Below the pieces are notes generated by a model. The model ran no database searches and had not been told where the DNA came from. It worked only from the letters and a program-made list of their open reading frames with translations. This document shows positions 25,222 to 34,208 of a stretch of 64,000 nt of DNA, piece after piece; within the stretch, counting starts at the first letter, position 1; every line of letters starts with the position of its first letter. The stretch covers positions 1-64,000 of the forward strand of contig NZ_CP032280.1 in NCBI RefSeq assembly GCF_002165305.2. The letters are read 5' to 3'. This DNA is from Acinetobacter sp. WCHA55. GTDB taxonomy: Bacteria; Pseudomonadota; Gammaproteobacteria; Pseudomonadales; Moraxellaceae. Made by a program: the position numbers and the translations under genes.

Positions 25222-27171
25222 CTATGCGCTATAACGGTCATAACCAATACCACCAGACGTAATGTGAGCCAATCCACGGTCTGAAACAGTCTGTCCAATG
25301 CCCACATCGGTCGGCGCACTACTTTTCGCTTGCGCCGTGGTATTTCGGCCAATCTTGGAAAGTTCCGCTGTGACCTTTGGCACCTGAATAGGGGCCATAC
25401 CGCTATTCGCTGGCCGTTGAAATAATGGAACCTCTTGGGGCTTTGCCTTGGCCGTATTAATGGGCTTTTCCTCTGGCTTAATCCATTTTTTACGGTGGGC
25501 TTGGAACTGTGGCGCTCGTACCGCCTCACCCTTATCAATCACCCCATTGCCGTCGGTATCCCACACCCGATTTAATTCATATGCCTTACTGCCCCTTTTA
25601 TAACCATAACCAGCCACGGCGGTATATGCATCGGCCAATGAGCGTTTTTTTGTGCCGTCGAAACCACGGTCTTTATAGTATCTCTCGACGTACTTCATCT
25701 GTTCATCAAACGATAAAGCACCGAACTGGTCACGCGACATCCCGTAATAGCTCCCAGCCTTGCCACCAGTACCCGCCATAAACTGAATCAACCCCGTCGC
25801 ACTGGACTTAGGGTTTCTAATTTTAGGGCTAAACGTCCCCTTGGTTTCAAATGAAATAATTGAAGCCAAATCGTTTTCATCGACACCAATATTTTTAGCC
25901 ACACGGGAAATGGATTTCTGCTTATCCGCTGACAGTGAGCCAACCTTGGTCACTGGGCCACCATCGCCACCACTAGAACTACTATCACCCCCGCCAAACC
26001 AGTTACGCACAGACTGACCAAAACCATAGGCTTTCTCACCTAGACGGTATGGGATGCCTGTAACTGGATTTGTCTTCAGCACACCCTTAACCAGCTCTTT
26101 AAACATGGTCGGTAAGTCGGCCGTTCTGAGTTCATCAACCCATTTACCCACCTTATTACCAAAGATACCACCCAGATAGTGACCTAACCCAGCACCACCA
26201 ATAGCACCCACTGGCCCAAGGAATGCCCCTAGTACACCGCCGACCGTTGTGCCGATGACTTCGCCCAGCCCTTTACCCTTGCCCGCCGTGTCTAGGCCGT
26301 TCCAATCCTTCGCTAAAGATGCACCACCAAACAAAGCACCAAGCAACGGTAAACGCTTTAAACCAGCCTTACCCAGCCCACCCAATAGCCCCAAGGCACC
26401 ACGGCCACCAAGTAAACCACCTAGCCCACCGCCACTATTGGCCCGAACCGCATCAATTAAGCGCTTCAGTAGATTATTGCGCTGTTTATCGTTCCGCTGT
26501 TGCTCTTTATTAGCATCAATCTGTTCTTTAGGGAGTAATTCATCACCACGGCGCTTTTTAAGGCGACCACGGAACAAACCAATCGCACGGGCACCCATAC
26601 CACCAAAGACACGGCCAACGGGTGAAACAACGTCTTTTACTTCACGTAAAGCATCAATGGTCGGATCTACCCCTGAAACATCGACACCGCCATTACCTGA
26701 CATGAAGTCCTTGGCCTTGCCAATGAAATCAAAGAATGAACGGCTTTCTTTTGCACCCCCAGCACCAAGAAAACGCCCCTTAGAGTCACGCTCCCGCGCT
26801 TGTTCTGAACGCTCTCTGGTGCCAGATACACCACCTAACCGACCTGAAGGCTCAGTACCAAGCCCCTGCGCCGTGTTCTTGACCTTTTCGACCGCTTTTG
26901 CCAAGCTCTCAGATGCATCAACCACCTTGCGTACAGCAACAGCCTCTTTACTGGTCGCATCTACCGACTTGCCATGACGGTTTTGTCTATCCAAATCAGA
27001 TTTATTCACCTTGGCTCGTTCTTCAGCCGTGGCTTTCAGTTCTGTCATGGTGTTTTTGAGAAAATCTAGGATTTGCTTTGTTGTGTCGTTGGTCTGATTC
27101 ACGCCGTCGGCAATTTCTTTTGCGCGACGCTCCCCAATAATGAACCCGCCTGAATCGAAGTTAATAGCCAT
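25222..27171 (-). CDS. Tail-associated lytic transglycosylase with glycine zipper
   Basis: The ATG at 27171 (649 residues) is chosen because it has GGACGA upstream. Residues 1-240 are charged and coiled-coil-like. About 240-340 is an extended Gly/Leu-rich region resembling a glycine zipper that could insert in membranes. The C-terminal 200 residues resemble a lysozyme/transglycosylase fold ('DLASIISFETKGTFSP' with a likely catalytic Glu, 'ATGLIQFM', 'YVERYYKDRG'). An EF-hand-like loop 'DTDGNGVIDKGE' lies near residue 568. It probably opens the wall during DNA injection, and could also act as a tape-measure-like component. Confidence 0.8.
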   Translation of the reverse strand: MAINFDSGGFIIGERRAKEIADGVNQTNDTTKQILDFLKNTMTELKATAEERAKVNKSDLDRQNRHGKSVDATSKEAVAVRKVVDASESLAKAVEKVKNTAQGLGTEPSGRLGGVSGTRERSEQARERDSKGRFLGAGGAKESRSFFDFIGKAKDFMSGNGGVDVSGVDPTIDALREVKDVVSPVGRVFGGMGARAIGLFRGRLKKRRGDELLPKEQIDANKEQQRNDKQRNNLLKRLIDAVRANSGGGLGGLLGGRGALGLLGGLGKAGLKRLPLLGALFGGASLAKDWNGLDTAGKGKGLGEVIGTTVGGVLGAFLGPVGAIGGAGLGHYLGGIFGNKVGKWVDELRTADLPTMFKELVKGVLKTNPVTGIPYRLGEKAYGFGQSVRNWFGGGDSSSSGGDGGPVTKVGSLSADKQKSISRVAKNIGVDENDLASIISFETKGTFSPKIRNPKSSATGLIQFMAGTGGKAGSYYGMSRDQFGALSFDEQMKYVERYYKDRGFDGTKKRSLADAYTAVAGYGYKRGSKAYELNRVWDTDGNGVIDKGEAVRAPQFQAHRKKWIKPEEKPINTAKAKPQEVPLFQRPANSGMAPIQVPKVTAELSKIGRNTTAQAKSSAPTDVGIGQTVSDRGLAHITSGGIGYDRYSA

Positions 27172-27235
27172 AGTTCGTCCAAATAAATAACCTTCGGGCA
27201 AATTATCCGCCGTCTGGCACCCTGTATTTTTTGAG

Positions 27236-27242
27236 TATTCCT
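27236..27242 (-). promoter_or_regulatory. AGGAATA intergenic motif
   Basis: The minus strand reads CATAGGAATACTCAAAAAAT, about 65 bases before the 27171 start and downstream of a terminator. Confidence 0.45.
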
Positions 27243-27281
27243 ATGAAAAGTGTGTGGCCGACTGCCACCCACTTGGCAGAC

Positions 27282-27318
27282 AAAAAAAATCCGATTGCTC
27301 TCTCCCAAAAGCAATCGG
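27282..27318 (-). terminator. Intrinsic terminator
   Basis: CCGATTGC pairs with GCAATCGG, followed by a long T-run on the minus strand. It closes the terminase-small-like gene. Confidence 0.85.
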
Positions 27319-27337
27319 ACACCCAAATCGGGCTAAG

Positions 27338-28480
27338 TTACTCCACCTCTATAACCTCAGCGTCTTCTATATCAGCCTCAGCCATGCGTTTTTTCATTTC
27401 TTCATTCACATCTGATTGAAGCCCACCAGATTCAATGTAACGCTTACGCTCAGCAATACGTTCTTTCTCTTGGCGCAATTTCTCTCTCTGCGCTTCAAAC
27501 GCCGTGTTATCGTCCATTGCGACCGCTTTACTGGTTTCACCCGCTTTTTGAAGGTCTTCAATGGTTACGCCGTATAGAGACAATTCAAACTTCAATGCCT
27601 CACGGCGGTTAAATGAAAGCTCATTAAAGATGGACGCAACATGGCCCAGTTTCTTCATTTTCTCTTTGAGAAAGTCTGCCCCAGCCTCTCCCATCACTTG
27701 CCGAAACTGTGTTGAGTTTAATAACTGGAAATTTAACGCCAGTTCATCGGATAGGATGTCCGAAAAGTCATTCATGATGGACATGCGCTTACGGGCTTTA
27801 AGAATCACCTCAGCCATGTTTCTGCGCTTGATTTGGGATGTCATAAGTAGATTTTTGATGGCGCGTTTTTCACTATCAATAATTTCCGTCATCACGTCAA
27901 AATCTAGTAGCTCACCTTCATCTTCTTGCGACTCTTCGTCTGCATCCTCTTCATTTTTATGCTGTTTTATTTTTTTATCTTTATGGTCGTAGATGACTAT
28001 ATGCGGGTCATTCACAAGCCGATTGACGCTCTGTTTAAGTTTTTTTAACTCAGCGTCATTCTTCTGGACTAGCGCATCAGCACGCGCCCAGTTCCCCGCC
28101 TTTGCCTTGGCACTGACTGCCTGTGCTGACGGAAAGTCGGCGCATTGCAACTCATTCTCAACTAGCTCACGTAAACGCTTATAACTTAGCTTTGGATGGG
28201 ACTCGTATATATTTTGAACACACATCCAGAACTCTTCTGAAAATGTCTCATTAAACTGTCTATCACCCTCTGAAATAGCTCTTTTCCAGCCTTCAGACTT
28301 TGCACGGCGCTCGACCGTTCGTTGGGATGGAAATTTTTCAAGGGCAAATTCAGCCATTAAAATGGCTTTTATTTTTTCGTATGGGTGTTTGTATTTAGAC
28401 TCATAAAGCGTGCGAATTTCCGCCCATAGATTTGTGTCATGGCGTTTACTTATAACGTCCGCATCCGCATTTTTTGGCAT
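27338..28480 (-). CDS. Tandem-HTH protein, possible terminase small subunit
   Basis: The 380-residue protein has two similar N-terminal helix-turn-helix modules. The first is near 18-66 ('LWAEIRTLYESKYKH', ending 'RTVERRAKSEGWKR') and the second near 82-132 ('EFWMCVQNIYESH', ending 'KAKAGNWARA'). Such Trp-containing HTH modules occur in small terminase subunits, which bind the packaging site. The middle is acidic and the C-terminal part is a charged coiled coil, suited to oligomer formation. It lies far from terL, so the call is tentative. A regulatory DNA-binding protein is the alternative. Confidence 0.55.
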   Translation of the reverse strand: MPKNADADVISKRHDTNLWAEIRTLYESKYKHPYEKIKAILMAEFALEKFPSQRTVERRAKSEGWKRAISEGDRQFNETFSEEFWMCVQNIYESHPKLSYKRLRELVENELQCADFPSAQAVSAKAKAGNWARADALVQKNDAELKKLKQSVNRLVNDPHIVIYDHKDKKIKQHKNEEDADEESQEDEGELLDFDVMTEIIDSEKRAIKNLLMTSQIKRRNMAEVILKARKRMSIMNDFSDILSDELALNFQLLNSTQFRQVMGEAGADFLKEKMKKLGHVASIFNELSFNRREALKFELSLYGVTIEDLQKAGETSKAVAMDDNTAFEAQREKLRQEKERIAERKRYIESGGLQSDVNEEMKKRMAEADIEDAEVIEVE

Positions 28481-28482
28481 AA

Positions 28483-29139
28483 TTACAGCTTATTCGTTTT
28501 AACTTCTTGCACAGACATGGTTAAGCGACGATTAGAGCCTTCGTCACTGCTTTCAAGCTGGGACATAGATGCAACGTCAATTAGGCGCATTTGACGCGCA
28601 AAAAACTTATCGAAATTAATAATCTGGGCTTTTAGGTCTTGGACAGCTTCAACTATGTCCTTATTCTCAGCACACCACATCAAATCATGAGAACGCTTGT
28701 CCACAAGCTCTACAACATGCTTGGCCTGACTCTTTAAAACCTCACCTTGGAATGAAGGTAGCGACTGAATAGCCCTAGACATGGTTAAACAAATATTGTC
28801 CGTCGCCTCAAGCACGGAACTACGCACCGATTGAAAAACAAGGCCAGCTGTTTTAGCCTCTAAATTTTCACGCTCGTAGTCATCCGAAAACCCTAATATG
28901 AAATCAGCACTTACGCCCAATGTTTTGCATACACGGTAAAGGGTGATTAATTCAATGCGCTTATTGCCAGATTCAAGCTCAGATACACGGTTAGCGTGTT
29001 TTTGGTTATTCTCATACCCCCAGACATCATCTTGCAATTGCGCACGGGTCGTACCATTGATTTCACGTGCAAGCTTACAATTGTGGCCCACCACTTGAAA
29101 TAACTCTTTTTCTTCAGCTTCTTTCAATCGTTTACTCAT
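28483..29139 (-). CDS. XRE-family helix-turn-helix protein
   Basis: Residues 14-85 match the XRE pattern ('GHNCKLAREINGTTRAQLQ' to 'RVSELESGNKRIELITL' and 'CKTLGVSADFILGF'). The C-terminal 130 residues are helical and may form dimers. It overlaps the VRR-NUC gene by 4 bases, so the pair is co-transcribed under an operator at 29630. It is a transcription regulator of unknown target. Confidence 0.8.
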   Translation of the reverse strand: MSKRLKEAEEKELFQVVGHNCKLAREINGTTRAQLQDDVWGYENNQKHANRVSELESGNKRIELITLYRVCKTLGVSADFILGFSDDYERENLEAKTAGLVFQSVRSSVLEATDNICLTMSRAIQSLPSFQGEVLKSQAKHVVELVDKRSHDLMWCAENKDIVEAVQDLKAQIINFDKFFARQMRLIDVASMSQLESSDEGSNRRLTMSVQEVKTNKL

Positions 29140-29615
29140 GCTACTTGAATCCCCAAGTATTTTAATAATTCACTTAATGCATGTTGATCACTACGGCAAA
29201 TAACAACCTTGTGACCTTCGGCCCGCAAAATTGGGATTAAATGACGTTGTGAGTCGGTTAAATCCCCTTTTTCCGTTTTCATTTCGATATACAAGCTATG
29301 CCACGGCGGAACCGCCACAAAACAATGTAAATCTGGGACACCAGCCTTCACGCCCTCTTTTTTCAGGTTACTGGCCGTTCTCTTGGTACGAAATCCACCA
29401 TTAGGGACTGCATACACAAAATCTCGAAGGGTACGGCCCTTGTATGGGATTAACTCAATCGTCTCAATAAAACTCTTTTGCAAATCCGACTCAGAAACCT
29501 TGCCACTCTCAACCTTTTTAAATTGCGCTGTGGTCATACTGGTGCTTTTAGGGCTTTTTTTGGCCTTTTCGATACCATCTAGCGTCCATCCACCGCGACC
29601 GCCTCTAATTGCCAT
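29136..29615 (-). CDS. VRR-NUC domain nuclease
   Basis: The 159-residue protein has the VRR-NUC signature: 'AVPNGGFRTKRT' (about 69-80), 'GVKAGVPDLHCF' with the catalytic Asp, 'LYIEMKTEKGDLTDSQ' with the E-x-K motif, and a C-terminal helix. This stand-alone PD-(D/E)XK fold is known in phages as a structure-selective nuclease, possibly acting on DNA junctions. It is first in its operon, with two operator copies upstream. Confidence 0.9.
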   Translation of the reverse strand: MAIRGGRGGWTLDGIEKAKKSPKSTSMTTAQFKKVESGKVSESDLQKSFIETIELIPYKGRTLRDFVYAVPNGGFRTKRTASNLKKEGVKAGVPDLHCFVAVPPWHSLYIEMKTEKGDLTDSQRHLIPILRAEGHKVVICRSDQHALSELLKYLGIQVA

Positions 29616-29629
29616 AAAAACACCCTGAT

Positions 29630-29646
29630 CTATTCCCTAAAGAATA
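29630..29646. promoter_or_regulatory. CI-type operator
   Basis: TATTCCCTAAAGAATA, two 5-base arms around 6 bases, 15 bases before the VRR-NUC start. A degenerate second copy is at 29731-29747. Confidence 0.6.
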
Positions 29647-29730
29647 GAATACAACAGATGATATTCTCATTTACGCATTAATTTAATATATATCCCCATT
29701 TTTTATACAATTACGGGGTGAATTATTTGT

Positions 29731-29747
29731 TTATTCCCCCCTGAATA
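29731..29747. promoter_or_regulatory. Degenerate CI-type operator
   Basis: TATTCCCCCCTGAATA keeps both arms except one base. It is 100 bases upstream of the better site. Confidence 0.4.
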
Positions 29748-29750
29748 CAA

Positions 29751-29775
29751 AAAAACGGCATATTTGCCGTTTTTC
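29751..29775 (-). terminator. Intrinsic terminator
   Basis: AAAAACGGCAAATATGCCGTTTTT-type symmetric stem with T-run on either strand. It closes the gene ending at 29835. Confidence 0.8.
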
Positions 29776-29834
29776 CTTGTCTGGAAGGTCTTTACACGCT
29801 TAGGCTATTTATTAGCCTTCGCCTTACCCCCAAT

Positions 29835-30314
29835 TCAATTAGATGCTTTATTCTGTTTTTCCCATACAGAAAGTTTCTCTCTGGCCCGTGCTTGTACAGC
29901 TTGTGACTCAAGTATACTTTTGCGGTGCTCTTCTACTGTCTCAGGGAACGGCATATAACGCTCTGTAAAAAAATGCTCAGCGCTTTCATACATGGGCCAA
30001 GTTGTTTCCCCCGCCATATCCAAATAATCCTCTAAGCGCTCTTTCACCTTTAACGGATCTGTTTCAATCGAAGCACAAGCCATAGCGACCACGGCGTTAT
30101 GATGATTTGCTACACCCTGACAATATTTGATCTCTTTCAGGCCCATCATGTAATTAAAACCCTTAACTACGTCTGGCGACATTTCTAATGGCTTATCTTC
30201 ACCAGATGCCTTCTGGATCTGTTTAAGAATGCTGTCATACCAAGCCCAGCGCTCTTGATAGCTCATTTTGATCAATATAGCTGGGGTATCATCTTCTAAT
30301 GCGAATTTAGGCAT
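29835..30314 (-). CDS. Unknown helical protein
   Basis: The 159-residue protein is mostly helical with several Trp and His residues and no recognised motif. It ends the early operon that begins near 33.5 kb and overlaps the zinc-ribbon gene by 8 bases. Confidence 0.65.
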   Translation of the reverse strand: MPKFALEDDTPAILIKMSYQERWAWYDSILKQIQKASGEDKPLEMSPDVVKGFNYMMGLKEIKYCQGVANHHNAVVAMACASIETDPLKVKERLEDYLDMAGETTWPMYESAEHFFTERYMPFPETVEEHRKSILESQAVQARAREKLSVWEKQNKASN

Positions 30315-30606
30315 TTGCTTTATCCTCTTCCTTCTTAACCAAGGCCTCCCATTGATACATCTGGAAAGTTGAACCCATCAATGCATCACAGTGAGGGCAA
30401 CGCTTGCCACCACCTCTTAGCGACCACTTATACGCATCAAAATACCCACTACAAAAACCACAACGAACTTCATAATAGGATTTACCATGATCTGAATGAT
30501 CGCCGACAACTACCCCATTTGATTCAACAACACCATCCGCTAAACGCTTTTCCGCATGGTCATAAATATCATCGAAACGGATTTTTTTAATTTTCTTTGC
30601 TTTCAT
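30307..30606 (-). CDS. Zinc-ribbon small protein
   Basis: The 99-residue protein (second Met at 30606) has a basic N-terminus and 'CGFC' (about 49-52) and 'CPHC' (about 70-73), a four-Cys zinc site. It overlaps both neighbours. Function unknown. Confidence 0.65.
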   Translation of the reverse strand: MKAKKIKKIRFDDIYDHAEKRLADGVVESNGVVVGDHSDHGKSYYEVRCGFCSGYFDAYKWSLRGGGKRCPHCDALMGSTFQMYQWEALVKKEEDKANA

Positions 30607-31411
30607 CAACCTTTACCCCTTTGTCTGCATTACCTGTACGCAAATCTTCAATAAATTCAGCCAAATTATTAGCGGGAACCACAATAGCATCCATAACAAA
30701 CTCATTGGCCCGCTGTGATTCAATAGCAATCCAAGATTGAATATCATCAAACTTTTGTTTTAAATCCGACTCTCTCAGTTTTGAGAAACCAAGATCGGCA
30801 GATAAACCATTTTTTTCTTTACGGGCCAGCGCTTCACATTTCGACCAAGCGCCCAAGTAGAATACCCATGCCGTATTTAATGTCACTAATGCATTTAACA
30901 ATAGTGGATATACGCTTTCTGGAAGACCCACACTTGAGATAGACCATTCCCCTTCCTTTGGTAAATAGGTAAAATGAGCAAAATGACCACCACCAGCAAT
31001 CCAAAGCTTTTTAAACTCTTCTAATTTACACCCTATTTGCGCCTCACCAGTGTTTAGAGCTTCATGAATGGCTAACCCGTTACCTTCTTGCCACTTCTTA
31101 CGCTCATACAGCTCACCAAGCACACAAGCCTTAGAAATCAACATTTCTAATTCTTCACTCTCAGAATTATCCAATAAGTGCTCTTCAATAAAACCATCCC
31201 TAGCCTTATCAATATCACTATCAATGCTATCAGTGTCCGCGTCGGTTACAGCACTCTGTCCATATACGCTACGTGCTTGCTCCAAAGCCTCTTTTTTAAT
31301 GGCTTGGGCAAATTCATAAACATATGGGTTTAAATCCATATGTCCGCCTAGTTGCTCTTTAAGTGTGAAGCCATTTGCCAAGGCAATTTCTTTAATTTGT
31401 GAATTTTCCAT
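30587..31411 (-). CDS. Unknown early protein
   Basis: The 274-residue protein has an acidic region 'DADTDSIDSDIDKARDG' at about 57-73 and a hydrophobic stretch near 160-190 that may be a buried helix. It is probably a cytoplasmic phage accessory protein. No family is recognised. Confidence 0.65.
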   Translation of the reverse strand: MENSQIKEIALANGFTLKEQLGGHMDLNPYVYEFAQAIKKEALEQARSVYGQSAVTDADTDSIDSDIDKARDGFIEEHLLDNSESEELEMLISKACVLGELYERKKWQEGNGLAIHEALNTGEAQIGCKLEEFKKLWIAGGGHFAHFTYLPKEGEWSISSVGLPESVYPLLLNALVTLNTAWVFYLGAWSKCEALARKEKNGLSADLGFSKLRESDLKQKFDDIQSWIAIESQRANEFVMDAIVVPANNLAEFIEDLRTGNADKGVKVDESKEN

Positions 31412-31416
31412 TAGTC

Positions 31417-31689
31417 TTATGCTCCACGCACTTGAATGACAAAACTGCGCAACTGTGACAAAACTGAATCAAGCTGGTTTAGGGGAACGTCTTGAAACAT
31501 TTGAGCCAATACGCAACCCGCAACACTTCCCATAAAATGAGTTGCTTCAAGATTATTTTGTTCTGCGATTTCATTCACAGCTTGCAGAAAATATGTATTA
31601 CAAAAGGCAGTAGCCAATTCAGCGCCACTTTCAGCAATCAACCCTAATGGCTCAATGTGATTGATCACTAGCATGTTCTTTTCACTCAT
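31417..31689 (-). CDS. Small early protein
   Basis: The 90-residue helical protein has a hydrophobic helix at about 52-66 ('MGSVAGCVLAQMF'). It overlaps the upstream gene by 4 bases. No family is recognised. Confidence 0.6.
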   Translation of the reverse strand: MSEKNMLVINHIEPLGLIAESGAELATAFCNTYFLQAVNEIAEQNNLEATHFMGSVAGCVLAQMFQDVPLNQLDSVLSQLRSFVIQVRGA

Positions 31690-31895
31690 GGCTGTTTACC
31701 CCCTTGATCTATCCACTCTTTCATCGCTTTATTTTGGTTCCGTAGCTCAGTGACATTTACATTCATTTGCCCCTGACCTTTAATTTTCTCTAAAACCTGA
31801 TTTGTTGCGTCCTTCATGTTCTCCGCACACACTCGACCAGTAACAAGCCGACTACCACCAATAGCCTTAAAGCTATAAATCTTTTTACCGATCAT
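31686..31895 (-). CDS. Small early protein
   Basis: The 69-residue protein has a beta-alpha layout ('KIYSFKAIGGSRLVTGRV') with a Lys-rich helix. It overlaps both neighbours by 1-4 bases. Unknown function. Confidence 0.6.
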   Translation of the reverse strand: MIGKKIYSFKAIGGSRLVTGRVCAENMKDATNQVLEKIKGQGQMNVNVTELRNQNKAMKEWIDQGGKQP

Positions 31896-32158
31896 TATTT
31901 TTCACTCTCACTTTTTTTCACTTCAATGCGCTGTTTAAGCTCTTCTATAGACGTTTTCAGCTCTGGCCCACCATCGGCACCACAAACAAGGCAGTGCGTA
32001 TAAATACCCATCCCATCTTCATCTGGGGTGAAATTCTCAGGTAACGGCGCTTTTTCTGCTTCAGCGTCCAGCGCTGATTTATGCGGGGCCAATCCGTAAT
32101 ACGGAAATACCGTGTCATCATCACCGTTAAAACAGTGCTCACAGTATTGAGTCTTCAC
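31895..32158 (-). CDS. Small Cys-motif protein
   Basis: The 87-residue protein has 'CEHC' at 6-9 and 'CLVC' at about 55-58, a possible zinc site, and a charged C-terminal helix. It overlaps its neighbour by 1 base. Confidence 0.6.
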   Translation of the reverse strand: MKTQYCEHCFNGDDDTVFPYYGLAPHKSALDAEAEKAPLPENFTPDEDGMGIYTHCLVCGADGGPELKTSIEELKQRIEVKKSESEK

Positions 32159-32713
32159 TTACTCTTCACTCCGCATAGGGCAAATGATCCCGTGTACACG
32201 GTCATTGATTTCAATGTACACATTGCCATTTGTTGAAGTTGGGTAAATACGCGGTGCTGGCATTTTTAGATAAATGGCAGATGCTTTGTGAAACACCATC
32301 AAGAAATCAAAATTTAACAATGGAAATTGCTTTGACTCATAGCTTTCAGGCTTTGGCATATCCACTTTTTTTATATCTGGGAACTTACCTTCTAATGGCT
32401 TAAAAAGCTCATAACAGTCATAGTGATGCAATAGCCAAAATTCAGAACTGACTTGGCTTAAATTCACTAAAAAATCACGTTTAGTCCCAAGCTTGGCAAT
32501 AAAGGACTTCACCACGGCGCTAGGAATAAGAACATCAAACCCGACGGCCTCTGGTTCATCACAGATTAAAACCATATGCCCATTCGTCGCACAAACTAAG
32601 CCATGCCCGACTTGAACAGACTGTAGGTATGATCTGGGATCACTTTTCGCTGAAAACAGAAGGCAAGCCCGTAGGTCGTCATATCTCAACGTATACGTTG
32701 CTAATAAATCCAT
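32159..32713 (-). CDS. Sliding-clamp-like (beta clamp fragment) protein
   Basis: The 184-residue protein has 'ATNGHMVLICDE' near residue 42 and 'FDVLIPSAVVKSFIAKLG' near 58, which look like the 'tDGhrl...' and 'ipkk...l' strands of DNA polymerase beta clamps. Only about one or two clamp-like domains fit. It could be a clamp mimic that binds replication factors. It starts just after the Fis-like gene, which supports a replication or regulation role. Confidence 0.5.
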   Translation of the reverse strand: MDLLATYTLRYDDLRACLLFSAKSDPRSYLQSVQVGHGLVCATNGHMVLICDEPEAVGFDVLIPSAVVKSFIAKLGTKRDFLVNLSQVSSEFWLLHHYDCYELFKPLEGKFPDIKKVDMPKPESYESKQFPLLNFDFLMVFHKASAIYLKMPAPRIYPTSTNGNVYIEINDRVHGIICPMRSEE

Positions 32714-32714
32714 A

Positions 32715-32951
32715 TCACAACCCTATATAACCAAGTTCTTTCATACGGGTACGCAAGGTACCGCGATTCACCCCCAAGGCTTCAGCAATTCGAGTCTGAT
32801 TATTGCCATATACAGCCATACATCCTTGAATCAAAATATCTTCAAGTTGACTTAATAACAGTCCACGTACAGCACCATCATTTTCTTGAATAAAGCGCGT
32901 GAAAACAGCTGGATCTACTTGAATTAAAGGCGTAGCTACTTTTTGAGCCAT
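32715..32951 (-). CDS. Fis-like DNA-binding protein
   Basis: The 78-residue protein ends in 'NNQTRIAEALGVNRGTLR' plus 'TRMKELGY', the typical C-terminal helix-turn-helix of Fis proteins, preceded by the long helix pair for dimerising. Fis bends DNA and acts in transcription and recombination. A phage copy may replace or compete with host Fis. Confidence 0.85.
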   Translation of the reverse strand: MAQKVATPLIQVDPAVFTRFIQENDGAVRGLLLSQLEDILIQGCMAVYGNNQTRIAEALGVNRGTLRTRMKELGYIGL

Positions 32952-32970
32952 GTTGAAACTTTCCCAATTT

Positions 32971-33306
32971 TTATTGAACTGATTGAACGACAGAATCGGC
33001 GAACTTTTGAAAACGATTGCCTAGTTCCCACGGATTAAAACCACTTTCCAAAGCCATTTCTCGTGTACGTGATGACACGATAGGCTTAGGCGTAACATCC
33101 ATAATTTTGAATAAATGAACATTTAGAAATTCAGCTATAGCAATAGCCTCGAAACACCGCATTTCACGAACTCCATCCTCAATACGGATATAGCTATTTC
33201 GACTGATATTGAGATAGCGGGCCAGCTCTGACGCGCTGATATGTTTTGATACTCGTATTGCTTTAATGCGTGCTCCACGCTGAATACGTTTTTCTGGACT
33301 GTCCAT
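32971..33306 (-). CDS. XRE-family helix-turn-helix regulator
   Basis: About 111 residues from the Met at 33306. Residues 9-65 match XRE ('GARIKAIRVSKHISASELA' and 'LNISRNSYIRIEDG'). The C-terminal part is unrelated to S24 peptidases. It probably represses or activates early promoters. It overlaps the membrane gene by a few bases. Confidence 0.8.
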   Translation of the reverse strand: MDSPEKRIQRGARIKAIRVSKHISASELARYLNISRNSYIRIEDGVREMRCFEAIAIAEFLNVHLFKIMDVTPKPIVSSRTREMALESGFNPWELGNRFQKFADSVVQSVQ

Positions 33307-33311
33307 AGCCA

Positions 33312-33533
33312 TTATTTATCAGCCTTTTTCAAAGTTTTTTTAACTTCAAATTCCAGATGACCCAGAAAAATCGAAAAACCAATCATGAGTGACACAACCA
33401 AAAGGCTTGCTATCCAAGACGCAATACTTGGGTTTTTATAAAAAGCTGTAGTGACCTTTAAAACAGCCAACAAGAAATTAATTGTTAAAACCCAAACCAA
33501 CACATCAGCCCAAAGTGATTCATTAACTTTCAT
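33312..33533 (-). CDS. Small two-helix membrane protein
   Basis: The ATG at 33533 has AGAGAG upstream and gives 73 residues. Two hydrophobic segments are at about 8-26 and 37-58, and the C-terminus is Lys-rich. It is the first gene of an early operon with an operator 60 bases upstream. It could alter entry or block superinfection, which is inference. Confidence 0.65.
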   Translation of the reverse strand: MKVNESLWADVLVWVLTINFLLAVLKVTTAFYKNPSIASWIASLLVVSLMIGFSIFLGHLEFEVKKTLKKADK

Positions 33534-33564
33534 ATTCTCTCTAAGCATAAAAAAGCCCTATAAT

Positions 33565-33571
33565 TATTCCT
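33565..33571 (-). promoter_or_regulatory. AGGAATA copy
   Basis: The minus strand reads GTCAGGAATAATTATAGGGC. It is a weak match to the late motif, in an early promoter region. Confidence 0.3.
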
Positions 33572-33596
33572 GACTGAGTATAATATTCAATCTATA

Positions 33597-33613
33597 CTAT
33601 TCGCAATAGAATA
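33597..33613. promoter_or_regulatory. CI-type operator with promoter
   Basis: TATTCGCAATAGAATA. On the minus strand TTAATT and TATAGA flank it with 16 bases between them, a plausible -35/-10 pair covered by the operator, driving the gene at 33533. Confidence 0.65.
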
Positions 33614-33634
33614 ATTAAGGAATAGGCAAAAAAA

Positions 33635-33654
33635 ATGCCCTTTACTGAGGGCAT
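33635..33654 (-). terminator. Intrinsic terminator
   Basis: ATGCCCT pairs with AGGGCAT, followed by eight T on the minus strand. It closes the gene at 33672. Confidence 0.85.
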
Positions 33655-33671
33655 ATCTGAAATTCACTGCG

Positions 33672-34208
33672 CTATCGATCTATGACATTAACAATTGACT
33701 GCAGTTCATCAAGATTAATAAATTCATCGGCTAGGTTTTCATTTAGACATGCTGAAGACAACCACATGCGCCCACCAAACACAGAATATTCAGCGAACTC
33801 ATTGCATCCAGTGCGATAATATTTACCTGATAAGTAATTGAAATACCTACTCCCCTCTGGCCGTGCTTCTAATATTGTCTTCACAGCATCCACCCCGATC
33901 ACTTCAAATGGATAGCTATGCGATGCTTTCTGTCTGAACTCACCTACTCCAAACACATAATTTTCGCGCTTAAAGTCATCCCATGGGCGATTTAACGACA
34001 ACATTGGCACAAAGGCATCTAAATATCGAATGTAACGCTCTACGGGCTTTCTATAGGCCTCTCCAATGTATTTTTCATCCCTATAGAAGATAGGATGGCC
34101 CATGTTCATACGGAAATCTGTTGCTTGTTTCGGAATAAGGCCCATCACACTTAAAGTAAGCTCTCTATCCGCCAGCAACATATCTAGCTCTTCATCAAAG
34201 ATCGTCAT
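33672..34208 (-). CDS. Unknown early protein
   Basis: The ATG at 34208 gives 178 residues (178 from 'MTIFDEELD'). It is acidic, with Tyr/Arg-rich middle and no recognised motif. It overlaps the upstream gene by 4 bases and ends in a strong terminator. Confidence 0.6.
   Translation of the reverse strand: MTIFDEELDMLLADRELTLSVMGLIPKQATDFRMNMGHPIFYRDEKYIGEAYRKPVERYIRYLDAFVPMLSLNRPWDDFKRENYVFGVGEFRQKASHSYPFEVIGVDAVKTILEARPEGSRYFNYLSGKYYRTGCNEFAEYSVFGGRMWLSSACLNENLADEFINLDELQSIVNVIDR

Noticed and set aside
26249..26977. Long plus-strand open frame of 242 codons
   Set aside because: It is the reverse of the Gly/Ser-rich lysozyme gene, has low-complexity Ser/Pro/Arg composition and no ribosome site.
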